A program made the position numbers and the translations under genes. From positions 124,001 to 188,000 of the forward strand of contig JAPYNE010000022.1 of the NCBI GenBank assembly GCA_028285945.1: DNA of 64,000 nt, in the 5' to 3' direction. The notes under the pieces were generated by a model. The model was not told where the DNA came from and searched no databases. It worked only from the letters and a program-made list of their open reading frames with translations. Each line of letters begins with the position of its first letter. Position 1 is the stretch's first letter. Below are positions 18,425 through 26,268 of this stretch, one piece after another. Source of the stretch: Candidatus Foliamicus numerosus (GTDB taxonomy: Bacteria > Pseudomonadota > Gammaproteobacteria > Steroidobacterales > Foliamicaceae).

Positions 18425-18439
18425 GCGCCCCGGCCAGGA
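18425..18439 (+). repeat. Proximal attachment-site repeat at tRNA-Arg 3' end
   Basis: Fifteen bases identical to 13921-13935. They cover the last 14 bases of the tRNA gene (acceptor 3' strand and part of the T stem) plus one base outside. This is the classical integration target segment of tRNA genes. Confidence 0.8.
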
Positions 18440-18499
18440 TTCGAACCTGGGACCTTCCGCTTAGGAGGCGGACGCTCTATCCAGCTGAGCTACCGGGGC
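18426..18499 (-). tRNA. tRNA-Arg (anticodon CCT)
   Basis: Read on the minus strand, the acceptor stem GCCCCGG pairs with CCGGGGC. The D arm holds GCTCAGCTGGATAGAGC, the anticodon stem TCCGC/GCGGA closes the loop CTCCTAA, and the T arm carries GGTTCGAATCC. The anticodon CCT (plus-strand 18463-18465) decodes AGG. The 3' CCA is not encoded; CTT follows the discriminator base. The gene is intact and serves as the integration site of the island on its 3' side. Confidence 0.96.
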
Positions 18500-18607
18500 G
18501 CGGCGGCATCCAGCATAAGCCATCGCGCCGAATTTCGTAAAACCGCTCAATCCTTGCGGCGGGATTGATAAAAGGCCGCGTTGCCCGCGCGCCTATGCCA
18601 AGCAGGC

Positions 18608-18647
18608 GGCTGCGGCGGGTCGCGTGAACATGCGCGCCGCCGCAGCC
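18608..18647 (-). terminator. GC-rich hairpin downstream of the TonB receptor
   Basis: An 11-bp perfect inverted repeat, 18608-18618 and 18637-18647 (GGCTGCGGCGG and its complement), with an 18-nt loop lies 20 bp beyond the receptor stop codon. There is no T tract after it on the minus strand, so it is at best a weak or Rho-assisted terminator or an mRNA 3' stabiliser. Confidence 0.4.
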
Positions 18648-18666
18648 GGTTGAAGCGGGCGGAAAG

Positions 18667-21189
18667 CTAGAACGTGTAGCTGGCGCGGATGCCGAACTCG
18701 CGCGGATCGGGGTAGTACACGTTCGTTAAATTCGGAAACAACTGCGTGAACACCGGGCCGCCGCGGGGCGAAGAGCGGCCAGGCCATATGACTACGCTGA
18801 TGCCGGTGAAATCGGGAGCGCTCAGCGCGCTGCGCGGCGTGTCATCGTCGAACAGGTTGCTCACGTAGGCCATCGCCGTCCATGGGCCGCGCGACACGCC
18901 CACCCGCACATCCGCCAGCATGTAGCTCTCGACTTCCAGCAGATTCCACTCGGTTTCCCAGCGCGAACTTTGGTACTGAACATCGAAATCCACCATGAAC
19001 TCGGCGCCATTGGCCATGGGGGAACGCCAGGAAATGCCGGCGAATAGCTGATGCTGCGGCACGTCCTCGAGCTCGTTTCCGGTCAGGTCGATCAGGCAGG
19101 TGAAGTTGCCGCCAAGGGTCACCACCTCGCAGCTGCCGCCTCGCGCGGCATCGCCAACCGAATTGCCCAACTTGTTGAATTCGTCGTATTCGGAATCCAG
19201 CCAGGTGTAGCCCCAGCGCATCGTGAGGTTGTCGGTAAGGATCGCAGTGGTATCGATTTCAAAGCCCGTGATCTTGGCGGCGGAGGCATTCTCCGGGCGG
19301 GTGCCCAGAACCGCGCCTTCGCCGGGCGGCAGATACTGCGTGGTGATCTGTTTATCGCTGAAATCCTGGTGGAACACAGCGCCGTTGAAGCGCAGCCGGT
19401 TGTCCATCCAGCTGGTTTTCCATCCGAGCTCATAGACCGTGATTTCCTCGGCCTCGAAGCGGTACACCTCCGGATTGTCGTACCCCTGCGGCCCCACCAG
19501 CGTGCTGACTCCCGCAGGCTTCACGCCGCGCGAAACGGAGCCGTACCAAGTTTGCTCGTCCGACGGGCGGTAGCGCAGCACCAGCTTGGGAACCAAGTAG
19601 CTGTCATCAACCTCATCGGTGTTCTGCGGCCCTTCCCGCGGCACGAACACTTCCTGCGGTTTGCCGCCATCCCGCCAGAAGAGATTGCTGATCAGCGTGC
19701 TGCTATTGGGGCCGGAAATGTCCAGTTCCTCGCTCACGTAACGCGCCTCGAGACCCACGTCCCAAGCCTCGGTGAACTGCCAATCGACCAGGCCGTACAC
19801 GGAGAAATGTGAGGTTTCCCGATCCCAAGGATGGTTGACCCGAGGGAGCTCGGTGCCCACGCGCGCCATCCAATGGCCGCAACTGATGGGCAGGGTCGGA
19901 TCCATGGAGAACGGCGCCCGGAAGCCTTGCATGATGCAGGTAATCGAGTATTCGTCCAGGTGGGTGTCGTCGGCCCAGTGCAGCCCGCCAAATACCCAAG
20001 TCCAGGGGCCGTCGCCAGTGGATCTCAGCCGGATTTCCTGACTGAAAAGATCGGTCTTGGTTTCAAACTCGACTTCGCCCGCCACGCTGGTGCCGAATGG
20101 GCGAACCGGCGCGGATGCGTCGCCGATGCGCTGCGAATCGAAAAACTGCACCGACTCCACCGTGCCGACATGCGTGATGGAGGTCAGCAAGGCGCCGCCG
20201 AACTCGATTTCCGCGCGCAGATGGCCGCGCACCACGTCGCGGTTGGTTCCCGGATAATCCTCGCCGGTGCGCGGGTCGGGCGACAAGGTCAAGCTCAGCT
20301 CGTCGATGCTGGCGACCGGCCCAAAGGGCTGCTCCACTCCGGTTGCAAGCGGAGACCATACAACGCCAGCGCCCTCGCGCGGCGCCGGCAGGAACGTGCG
20401 CTGCTGGGACGCCGTGGATGCCGGGGGGCCGAACTCGTCGTCGGTGAACTCGAACCGGGCCGTCAGCCGCACTGAATCCGAAACGTCAAGCGCCGCCGTT
20501 AGCGTGGCGCCTACTCCTTCCTGGCCGCCAACCTCGGCACCGGTGATCTTGTTCTCGTAGAAGCCGTCCTCGCTCCAGACGGCCGCGTTGAAGCCCATGA
20601 AGAAATTATCGCCGAGCGGGCCGCTGGCCAGCGCGGTGAGTTCGTGCTTGCCCTGGGCTGAAACATCGACGGAGACCTTGGCCCGGCGCTCCTCGCTGGG
20701 GCGGCGGGTGACGTAATGGATGGCGCCGCCGAAAGCGCTGCGGCCGAAAAGCGCCGACTGCGGGCCGCGCACCACCTCGATGCGCTCCACATCGATCAGC
20801 CTGGGGTTCACGGTCAGCGAGCTGCCTGAGGTGCGGATGGCTTCGCCGGAAATATCCACGTCGTCCAGCAGCACCGCCACGTTGGGGCGTCCCCGGGTGG
20901 GCGAAAGGCCGCGCATGACCACGCGCACATCCTGCGGGCCGAAGCCTTTGTCGAAGATGATTCCCGCGCTCTGGCGAGCGATATCCTCAAGGCTTTCTAT
21001 GCCCTGCACTTCCAGATCTTCCTGGCTGAAGGTGGTGATGCTTATGGGCACCTCCTGCAGCGATTCCTCGCGCTTGCGCGCCACCACCACGATTTCCTCG
21101 AGATCCTGCGCGTATATCGGAGCCGCCAGCGCGACCGCGCATACTCCCGGAATCAAGCATTTGAAGTGCTTCTTGCGGAGTTGTGTCAT
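18667..21189 (-). CDS. TonB-dependent outer membrane receptor
   Basis: With the ATG at 21189 the product is 840 residues. It starts with a basic N terminus and a hydrophobic signal peptide, probably cleaved after IYAQ. It continues with the TonB box region (LEEIVVVARKREE), the plug domain (VPISITTFSQEDLE ... VERIEVVRGPQSALFGR...AIHYVTRRP, read in parts), and a 22-strand barrel ending in an aromatic residue (ASYTF). The EIVVVARKREESLQ start and the DVRVVMRGL plug sequence resemble the large proteobacterial receptor group for siderophores, cobalamin-like compounds or plant/marine organics; the ligand is unknown. It is divergent from the HMGR-MVK gene, which has no obvious functional tie to it. 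An in-frame upstream extension lacks receptor features and was left out. Confidence 0.9.
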   Translation of the reverse strand: MTQLRKKHFKCLIPGVCAVALAAPIYAQDLEEIVVVARKREESLQEVPISITTFSQEDLEVQGIESLEDIARQSAGIIFDKGFGPQDVRVVMRGLSPTRGRPNVAVLLDDVDISGEAIRTSGSSLTVNPRLIDVERIEVVRGPQSALFGRSAFGGAIHYVTRRPSEERRAKVSVDVSAQGKHELTALASGPLGDNFFMGFNAAVWSEDGFYENKITGAEVGGQEGVGATLTAALDVSDSVRLTARFEFTDDEFGPPASTASQQRTFLPAPREGAGVVWSPLATGVEQPFGPVASIDELSLTLSPDPRTGEDYPGTNRDVVRGHLRAEIEFGGALLTSITHVGTVESVQFFDSQRIGDASAPVRPFGTSVAGEVEFETKTDLFSQEIRLRSTGDGPWTWVFGGLHWADDTHLDEYSITCIMQGFRAPFSMDPTLPISCGHWMARVGTELPRVNHPWDRETSHFSVYGLVDWQFTEAWDVGLEARYVSEELDISGPNSSTLISNLFWRDGGKPQEVFVPREGPQNTDEVDDSYLVPKLVLRYRPSDEQTWYGSVSRGVKPAGVSTLVGPQGYDNPEVYRFEAEEITVYELGWKTSWMDNRLRFNGAVFHQDFSDKQITTQYLPPGEGAVLGTRPENASAAKITGFEIDTTAILTDNLTMRWGYTWLDSEYDEFNKLGNSVGDAARGGSCEVVTLGGNFTCLIDLTGNELEDVPQHQLFAGISWRSPMANGAEFMVDFDVQYQSSRWETEWNLLEVESYMLADVRVGVSRGPWTAMAYVSNLFDDDTPRSALSAPDFTGISVVIWPGRSSPRGGPVFTQLFPNLTNVYYPDPREFGIRASYTF

Positions 21190-21261
21190 TTTGTACGGCC
21201 CCCAAGCAGCCAATACCAATTCCCCCGGATTGTGCCATAAGTGGATGGCCGGTTTCTTTTG

Positions 21262-21267
21262 TATAAT
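21262..21267 (+). promoter_or_regulatory. Candidate -10 box (TATAAT) of the HMGR-MVK gene
   Basis: A perfect TATAAT lies 10 bp before the TTG that I take as the start codon, predicting transcription from about 21274 and a leader of only a few bases. No good -35 at 16-18 bp is seen. If real, the transcript is almost leaderless. Confidence 0.5.
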
Positions 21268-21277
21268 CGCCCGCGCT

Positions 21278-23545
21278 TTGAAAGGCTCGCGCATCCCCGG
21301 TTTCTATCGCCTGACGCCGCGCGAGCGGGTTCAGACGGCTCATGAGCACGGCCTGCTGAGCGAAGCGGATTGCAAAGACCTGAACCGGGGGCGCACCACC
21401 TTGGACGCCACGCTCGCCGACCGGATGATCGAAAACGTGATTGGCGTGCTCGGCCTCCCGGTGGGCTTGGGGCTGAACTTCCTGATCAACGGGCGCGAAT
21501 ACGTGGCGCCTATGGCGGTGGAGGAGCCCTCGGTCGTGGCGGCGCTCAGTTCCGCCGCTAAGCTGGCGCGCGAAGCAGGAGGCTTCCGGGCCGAGTCCGA
21601 CGATCCGGTGCTGATCGGACAGATCCAAGTGCTGAACGTTCCCGATCCGGCGCATGCGGCCGCCGACCTGCACTCGCGCCGCGAGGAAATCATCCGCCTG
21701 GCCAACAGCATTCACCCGCGCATGGTGGCGCGCGGCGGCGGGGTGGTGGATGTTGAGGTGCATCGCCGCGCGATGCCCGGCGGCGACGGGGAGATGCTGG
21801 TGCTGCATCTTTTGGTTGACACGCGCGACGCCATGGGCGCCAATCTGGTCAATAGCATGTGCGAAGGCGTATCGGCGCTGGTGGAAAGCATGAGCGGCGG
21901 ACAAGTGTTCATGCGCATTCTCTCCAACCTGAGTGATCGCGCTCTGGCCCGCGCCGAAGTGGAAATTCCTCTGGAATTGCTGGCCCGCAAGGGGCAAAGC
22001 GGCGAGGATGTGCGCGACGGCATCGCCATGGCGGCCGAACTGGCTGCCGTGGATCCGTACCGCGCGGCCACCCACAACAAAGGCATCATGAACGGTGTGG
22101 ATGCCGTCGCCCTTGCTACCGGCAACGACTGGCGGGCCTTGGAGGCGGGCGCGCATGCTTGGGCGGCGCGCCATGGCCATTACACGGCGCTGTCGAAATG
22201 GTGGAGCAACGACCAAGGCGCCCTTTGCGGACGGCTGGAGATGCCTATCAAGGTGGGCATCGTGGGCGGCTCGCAGGAAGCCAACCCGGCCACGCAGCTT
22301 TTTCTGCGCATGATGCGCGTGGAGTCGTCCCAGGAACTGGCGCAGGTGATGGCCGCCGTGGGCTTGGCGCAGAATTTCTCGGCGCTGAAGGCGCTGGTGA
22401 CGGAGGGCATACAGGCGGGGCACATGACGCTCCACGCGCGCACTGTGGTGAAAGCCGCCGGAACGCCGCCGGAGCTGTTCGACCAAGTGCTGGAGCGGCT
22501 GATCGGCGATGGGGATGTGAAGGTCTGGCGGGCCCGGGAGGTGCTCGGCGAGCTGGAGCGGCAGCGCGAGCTTCCGGACATGGACGAGGCGGCCAGGAAA
22601 CGCCTGGGCGTGGCCAGGGGCAAGCTGATCCTGCTGGGCGAGCATGCCGCGGTGTTCGGGCAGCCGGCGCTGGCCTGCCCGGTTCCGGTTCATGTGCGAG
22701 CTCAAATCAGCGACAGCGAAGACGGCATTCACATGGTGGTTCCCGCGTGGGGCTTGGAATACCGGTTGGCGCCCGGCCGCAAGCGGCGCCCTTGGGAGCG
22801 CTCGGCCTACCAGATCCTCGAGGAGCTCGGCCTTGAGGACGAGCACATGCGCATTTCGGTGTTCTCGGACCTGCCGCGCGGCATGGGGTTGGGCTCGTCG
22901 GCCGCCATGGCGGTGGCCATCATCCGCGCCATGAGCAAGCGTTTCAAGCTGAACCTGAGCGTTGAGCGCGTCAACGAGATTGCTTGGCAATGCGAGCAGT
23001 TCGCGCACGGCTCGGCCAGCGGCGTGGACAACACGGTGTCGGCCTACGAAACCACCATGCTCTACCGCAAGGGCGAGCCGCCCGAGGTCCGGCCGGTGAT
23101 CGCCGGCGCCGACACTTGGCTGGTGATTGGGATCAGCAGCGAGGAAAGCCTCACCGCCGTGACCGTGGAAAATATCAATTCGGCGCGGAGCCTCAACCCC
23201 GGCCCCTACGACCGGATATTCAAGGAGATCGGGGACTTGGTGGAGGAAGCGCGCAGCTGTCTGGAGCAGGGGCGGCTTGAGCAGCTGGGCGACCTCATGA
23301 ACATCAACCATGGCTTGCTCAACGGGCTGCAACTGTCCACGCCCGAACTGGAGCAGCTGGTGGATGCCGCGCGCATGGGCGGCGCGCTGGGCGCCAAGCT
23401 GACCGGCGGGGGAGCAGGCGGCGCCATGGTGGCCTTGTGCGCCGAATCCTGCGGCCCGGTCCGCGACGCCCTCGAAAAGGCCGGCGCCAAAACCATTTCG
23501 CTGAAGCTTGCCGCCGGCGGAGGGCAGGTGGAGCTGGTGCCGTGA
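21278..23545 (+). CDS. Fused class II HMG-CoA reductase / mevalonate kinase
   Basis: One 755-residue reading frame joins two consecutive mevalonate-pathway enzymes. Residues about 1-435 are a class II (bacterial) HMG-CoA reductase. The catalytic glutamate is in VEEPSVVAA, lysine in ATHNKGIMNG, aspartate in GNDWRALEAGAHA and histidine in GHMTLHAR; DAMGANLVN is the dinucleotide-site motif of the Pseudomonas mevalonii enzyme. Residues about 437-755 are a GHMP-family mevalonate kinase with GKLILLGEHAAVFG, the ATP loop GLGSSAAMAV and LTGGGAGGAMVAL. There is no stop or frameshift between them. The TTG start at 21278 aligns the N terminus (KGSRIPGFYRLTP) with known class II enzymes; an in-frame ATG at 21245 lies upstream of the apparent -10 box. 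The stop overlaps the idi start. The product would turn HMG-CoA into phosphomevalonate. Confidence 0.9.
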   Translation: MKGSRIPGFYRLTPRERVQTAHEHGLLSEADCKDLNRGRTTLDATLADRMIENVIGVLGLPVGLGLNFLINGREYVAPMAVEEPSVVAALSSAAKLAREAGGFRAESDDPVLIGQIQVLNVPDPAHAAADLHSRREEIIRLANSIHPRMVARGGGVVDVEVHRRAMPGGDGEMLVLHLLVDTRDAMGANLVNSMCEGVSALVESMSGGQVFMRILSNLSDRALARAEVEIPLELLARKGQSGEDVRDGIAMAAELAAVDPYRAATHNKGIMNGVDAVALATGNDWRALEAGAHAWAARHGHYTALSKWWSNDQGALCGRLEMPIKVGIVGGSQEANPATQLFLRMMRVESSQELAQVMAAVGLAQNFSALKALVTEGIQAGHMTLHARTVVKAAGTPPELFDQVLERLIGDGDVKVWRAREVLGELERQRELPDMDEAARKRLGVARGKLILLGEHAAVFGQPALACPVPVHVRAQISDSEDGIHMVVPAWGLEYRLAPGRKRRPWERSAYQILEELGLEDEHMRISVFSDLPRGMGLGSSAAMAVAIIRAMSKRFKLNLSVERVNEIAWQCEQFAHGSASGVDNTVSAYETTMLYRKGEPPEVRPVIAGADTWLVIGISSEESLTAVTVENINSARSLNPGPYDRIFKEIGDLVEEARSCLEQGRLEQLGDLMNINHGLLNGLQLSTPELEQLVDAARMGGALGAKLTGGGAGGAMVALCAESCGPVRDALEKAGAKTISLKLAAGGGQVELVP

Positions 23546-24066
23546 GCAGCCCCGAAAACCTGGTGCTGGTGGATGCAAACGACCGGCGGACCGGCGTGGC
23601 GGAAAAGATGGAGTGCCATGTGGGCGACGGCCTGCTTCATCGCGCCTTTTCGGTGTTCATCTACAGTCCGGACGGGCGCGTTCTGCTACAGCAGCGCAGC
23701 GCCGCGAAACCGCTCTGGCCCCTATACTGGTCGAATGCCTGCTGCGGGCATCCCCGGCCCGGCGAGGCGGTGCGGCGAGCCGCCAGACGGCGCACCCGGG
23801 AGGAATTCGGCATTGATTGCCAACCGCGGTTCCTCTACAAGTTCCGCTACCAGGCGCGATACTCCGAGCATCTCTCCGAACACGAGCTCTGCCATGTCTT
23901 CGAGAGCGACCACGGCGGCGACCTCAATCCGGACCCTGCGGAAATTGCCGCTTGGCGCTGGGTTGCTCCGGATGCGCTAACCCGCGAGGTCGAAAGCCAC
24001 CCCGAACGCTTCTCCCCTTGGATGAAGCTCGAGTGGGCCGAAATCCGCCGCCGAAACCGCTCATAA
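23542..24066 (+). CDS. idi: Isopentenyl-diphosphate delta-isomerase, type I (Nudix)
   Basis: A 174-residue Nudix enzyme interconverting IPP and DMAPP. Type I features are the N-terminal VLVDANDRRTGVAEKMECH, the HRAFSVFIY metal histidine segment, the active-site cysteine in SNACCGHPRPGE, and the Nudix-like RRAARRRTREEFG. The start is a GTG at 23542 sharing a 4-bp GTGA overlap with the stop of the HMGR-MVK fusion, so the two are translationally coupled. This fits the mevalonate route, which yields only IPP and so needs an isomerase. Confidence 0.93.
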   Translation: MSSPENLVLVDANDRRTGVAEKMECHVGDGLLHRAFSVFIYSPDGRVLLQQRSAAKPLWPLYWSNACCGHPRPGEAVRRAARRRTREEFGIDCQPRFLYKFRYQARYSEHLSEHELCHVFESDHGGDLNPDPAEIAAWRWVAPDALTREVESHPERFSPWMKLEWAEIRRRNRS

Positions 24067-24110
24067 GGCTTGCTGGCCGCACAGGAGAATCCCCGCCCTG
24101 TGCTCATCCC

Positions 24111-24510
24111 CGCCTCTTGGGCGGCGCATGAATCCGTTTTTAGGGATTGGTGGGGGTGCTGTCTTGTTCCCTTGCCCTCTGATTGGCCCTTGCCTCTTGG
24201 GAGGCGCATGAACCTATCCATGAGGATTGGCTGGGCGTGCTTTCTTGCTTCCTCGCCCTCTGCTTGCCACTGCCTCGCGGGAGACGCATGAATCCGTTCT
24301 TGGAGATTGGCTGGGGGTGCTGTCTTGTTTCCTCGCCCTCTGCTTGCCCCCGCCTCGCGGGAGACGCATGAACCCATCCTTGGGGATTGGCTGAAGGTGC
24401 TGTCTTGTTTCCTCGCCCTCTGCTTGCCCCCGCCTCGCGGGAGACGCATGAACCCATCCATGGGGCTCGGCTGGGGCATCCTGCCCCAGACGCTCCCGCG
24501 AGGCGGGGGC
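24111..24510 (+). repeat. 80-bp tandem repeat, five units, built from half a palindromic element
   Basis: Units start at 24111, 24191, 24271, 24351 and 24431, exactly 80 bp apart. Each begins with the inner arm and core start (YGCCTCGCGGGAGACGCATG in units 3-5, CCTCTTGGGNGGCGCATG in units 1-2) and ends with the outer arm (CCCTCTG...). Units 1 and 2 have diverged most. Only the last unit is completed by the matching right arm, so the array is an amplification of the left half of the element. Confidence 0.92.
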
Positions 24511-24521
24511 AAGCAGAGGGC
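24415..24521 (+). repeat. Variable-arm palindromic element, copy 4
   Basis: Perfect 29-bp arms at 24415-24443 and 24493-24521 (outer end GCCCTCTGCTTGCC, inner end CTCGCGGGAG) enclose a 49-bp core beginning ACGCATGAACCCATCC. Core hairpins are CCCA[TCCA]TGGG and CTGGGGCA[TCC]TGCCCCAG, the latter an eight-base-pair stem, longer than in copies 1 and 3. Confidence 0.92.
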
Positions 24522-24558
24522 TTTAGCGGGCGCGGGCCCGGGGATTGCGCCTGCTAAA

Positions 24559-24691
24559 GGCCTCCTGCGCATTCCCTTATCCCGGAACTTGTGGCGGCAG
24601 TGCGCGCCAATCGCTTGGCGCGCACACCGCCACAGAGCCCACAGGGATGTGCTTGCCGGCGTCTCCGGGACAAGGGAATGCGCAGGAGGCC
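24559..24691 (-). repeat. Variable-arm palindromic element, copy 5 (long core)
   Basis: Arms 24559-24586 and 24664-24691 pair over 28 bp with one G-T type mismatch (outer end GGCCTCCTGCGCATTCCC). The 77-bp core keeps the family hairpin CACA[TCCC]TGTG on the minus strand. Its other hairpin is much enlarged: TGTGGCGG...TGCGCGCCAA tcgc TTGGCGCGCA...CCGCCACA. With copy 2 it forms the long-core subtype. Confidence 0.88.
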
Positions 24692-24828
24692 GAGGGGCTG
24701 GCAGCTTTCCTAAGGAGCCCGCATGGATGCGCTTGCCGGCATCTCCGGGGAGGCAGGACGGCGAGCAGCCGGAGGGTTGGCAGCTCCTAAGGAGTTCGAG
24801 GAGTGCGCTGGCGGGACGGAGGCGGCGG

Positions 24829-26217
24829 TCAGGAGTGGATGCCGCCTAGGGCGAGGGTCGCCGGATCGAGGATTTTCGCCAGTTCCTTCTTTGAGAGGTC
24901 GGTTTCATCAGCTGCCACCTCGAGAATCGGACGGCCTTCGGCGTAGGCCTTCTTGGCGATTGCCGCCGCCTTGTCGTAGCCGATGATCGGATTCAGCGCG
25001 GTCACCAGGATCGGATTGCGCTCCAGCACGCCTCGAAGCCGCTTCTCATCGACCGTGAACCCTGCGACCGCCTTGTCCGCCAGCATGACGCAGGCCCGCG
25101 ACAGGATCAGGATGCTTTCCAGCATATTGCGGGCAATCATCGGCAGCATCACGTTGAGCTGGAAATTGCCGGCCTGCGCGCCCACCGTGATCGCCGCATC
25201 ATTGCCGATCACCTGGGCCGCCACCTGCATGACGGATTCACAGGCCACCGGGTTGACCTTGCCGGGCATGATGCTGGAGCCCGGCTGCAGCGCCGGAAGC
25301 TCAATCTCGCCCAAACCGGCCAGCGGCCCGGAATTCATCCAGCGCAAGTCGTTGGCGATCTTCATCAAGGCCACCGCCAAGACCTTCAGCTGCCCGGACA
25401 GCTCAACGACCGTTTCCTGGCCGGCAAGGGCCGCGAAGCGGTTTTCCACGGGTTCAACCACAAACCCAGTCTTCTCGCTGATCCATCGGCAGGCATGCCC
25501 CGCCATGTCCGGATTGGCGTTAATGCCGGTGCCGACCGCCGTGCCGCCCAGCGCAATTTTGCGGAGCCGTGTTTCCAGCACGACCGCAATCCGGTCGGAG
25601 CAATCGCGCGCTTGCGCCGCCCAGCCCCCCATTTCCTGGCCGAGCGATATGGGCATGGCATCCATCAGATGTGTGCGCCCGGTCTTGATTAAGTCCTTTA
25701 ATTCCTCGGCCCGGCCTTCGATGGCATCGGCCAAGTGGCCCAAGTCTGGCAGAAGCCTTTCCTTCACTTCCAAGCCGGCGGCCAGATGAAGCGCCGAGGG
25801 AATCACGTCGTTGCTGCTCTGCCCCATGTTCACGTGGTCGTTCGGATGCACCTTGAGCCGGGCGCCGCTCGCCACGTTTGCGATCACCTCGTTGGCGTTC
25901 ATGTTGCTGCTGGTTCCGGAGCCGGTCTGAAACACGTCCACGGGGAAGTGCTCGTCGAAAATGCCGTGCATGACCCGATCGGAGGCGTTGATGATGGCGG
26001 TGGCCCGCGCCTCGTCGAGCAGGCCCAAGCCCCTGTTCGCCGCCGCGCACGCGCCCTTGATGAGGCCCAGCGCCCGGATGAACGCCCGCGGCATAACCTT
26101 GCCGCTGATCTGAAAGTTTTCGACGGCGCGCTGGGTGCCGGCGCCCCAAAGCGCGTCAGAAGGCACTTTCAACGTTCCCATGCTGTCGCGTTCCGTTCTG
26201 AATTTGGCCATCGGCAT
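24829..26217 (-). CDS. fumC: Fumarate hydratase class II
   Basis: A 462-residue member of the fumarase/aspartase superfamily that interconverts fumarate and malate. The fingerprint GSSIMPGKVNPV, the catalytic histidine segment TGRTHLMDAMP, and FQTGSGTSSNMNANEV are all present. The start is ATG 26217 or the ATG two codons in (26211). It is divergent from purB across 51 bp and convergent with idi across the repeat region. With sucAB-lpdA and acnA this makes five TCA-cycle genes in the window, spread over three loci. Confidence 0.96.
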   Translation of the reverse strand: MPMAKFRTERDSMGTLKVPSDALWGAGTQRAVENFQISGKVMPRAFIRALGLIKGACAAANRGLGLLDEARATAIINASDRVMHGIFDEHFPVDVFQTGSGTSSNMNANEVIANVASGARLKVHPNDHVNMGQSSNDVIPSALHLAAGLEVKERLLPDLGHLADAIEGRAEELKDLIKTGRTHLMDAMPISLGQEMGGWAAQARDCSDRIAVVLETRLRKIALGGTAVGTGINANPDMAGHACRWISEKTGFVVEPVENRFAALAGQETVVELSGQLKVLAVALMKIANDLRWMNSGPLAGLGEIELPALQPGSSIMPGKVNPVACESVMQVAAQVIGNDAAITVGAQAGNFQLNVMLPMIARNMLESILILSRACVMLADKAVAGFTVDEKRLRGVLERNPILVTALNPIIGYDKAAAIAKKAYAEGRPILEVAADETDLSKKELAKILDPATLALGGIHS

Positions 26218-26268
26218 TTCCCGGTGAAGTATGATGCGCGCTTGGTGGAGTATAGCCGCGCACTTAAG

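Larger units (their letters stand above)
13921..18439. mobile_element. Integrase-less island in tRNA-Arg(CCT) with AbiE and restriction-modification genes
   Basis: The 4.5 kb between the two 15-bp repeats holds abiEi, abiEii, a DNA methyltransferase gene and a putative restriction endonuclease gene, and nothing else recognisable. There is no integrase, relaxase or phage gene. Parts are clearly AT-richer than the surroundings (hand count for 16381-16440: 40% GC). It could be a decayed integrative element or a cargo unit moved by an integrase encoded elsewhere. Confidence 0.72.
24067..24828. other. 762-bp gene-free repeat region between idi and fumC
   Basis: The whole stretch between the convergent idi and fumC genes is repeat-derived: five 80-bp tandem units (24111-24510), a full palindromic element overlapping the last unit (24415-24521), a long-core element (24559-24691), and a degenerate piece (24692-24826). 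In the last piece, CTTGCCGGCATCTCCGG at 24732 repeats 24652-24668 with one change, and a GGCAGCT...CCTAAGGAG block occurs at 24700-24717 and 24779-24794. I see no gene in it on either strand. Confidence 0.85.

Noticed and set aside
20987..23578. 863-codon open frame on the minus strand opposite HMGR-MVK
   Set aside because: It is antisense to a gene with clear motifs on the plus strand; the translated product is rich in His, Arg and Ala with no domain, as expected in GC-rich DNA.
24111..24510. CRISPR array
   Set aside because: Units are 80-bp head-to-tail tandems with no unique spacers, and no cas genes are in the window.
23847..24572. Minus-strand frame with repeated MDGFMRLPR-like peptides
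   Set aside because: Produced by reading through the palindromic and tandem elements; the same peptide appears at every copy, so it reflects DNA repeats rather than a gene.
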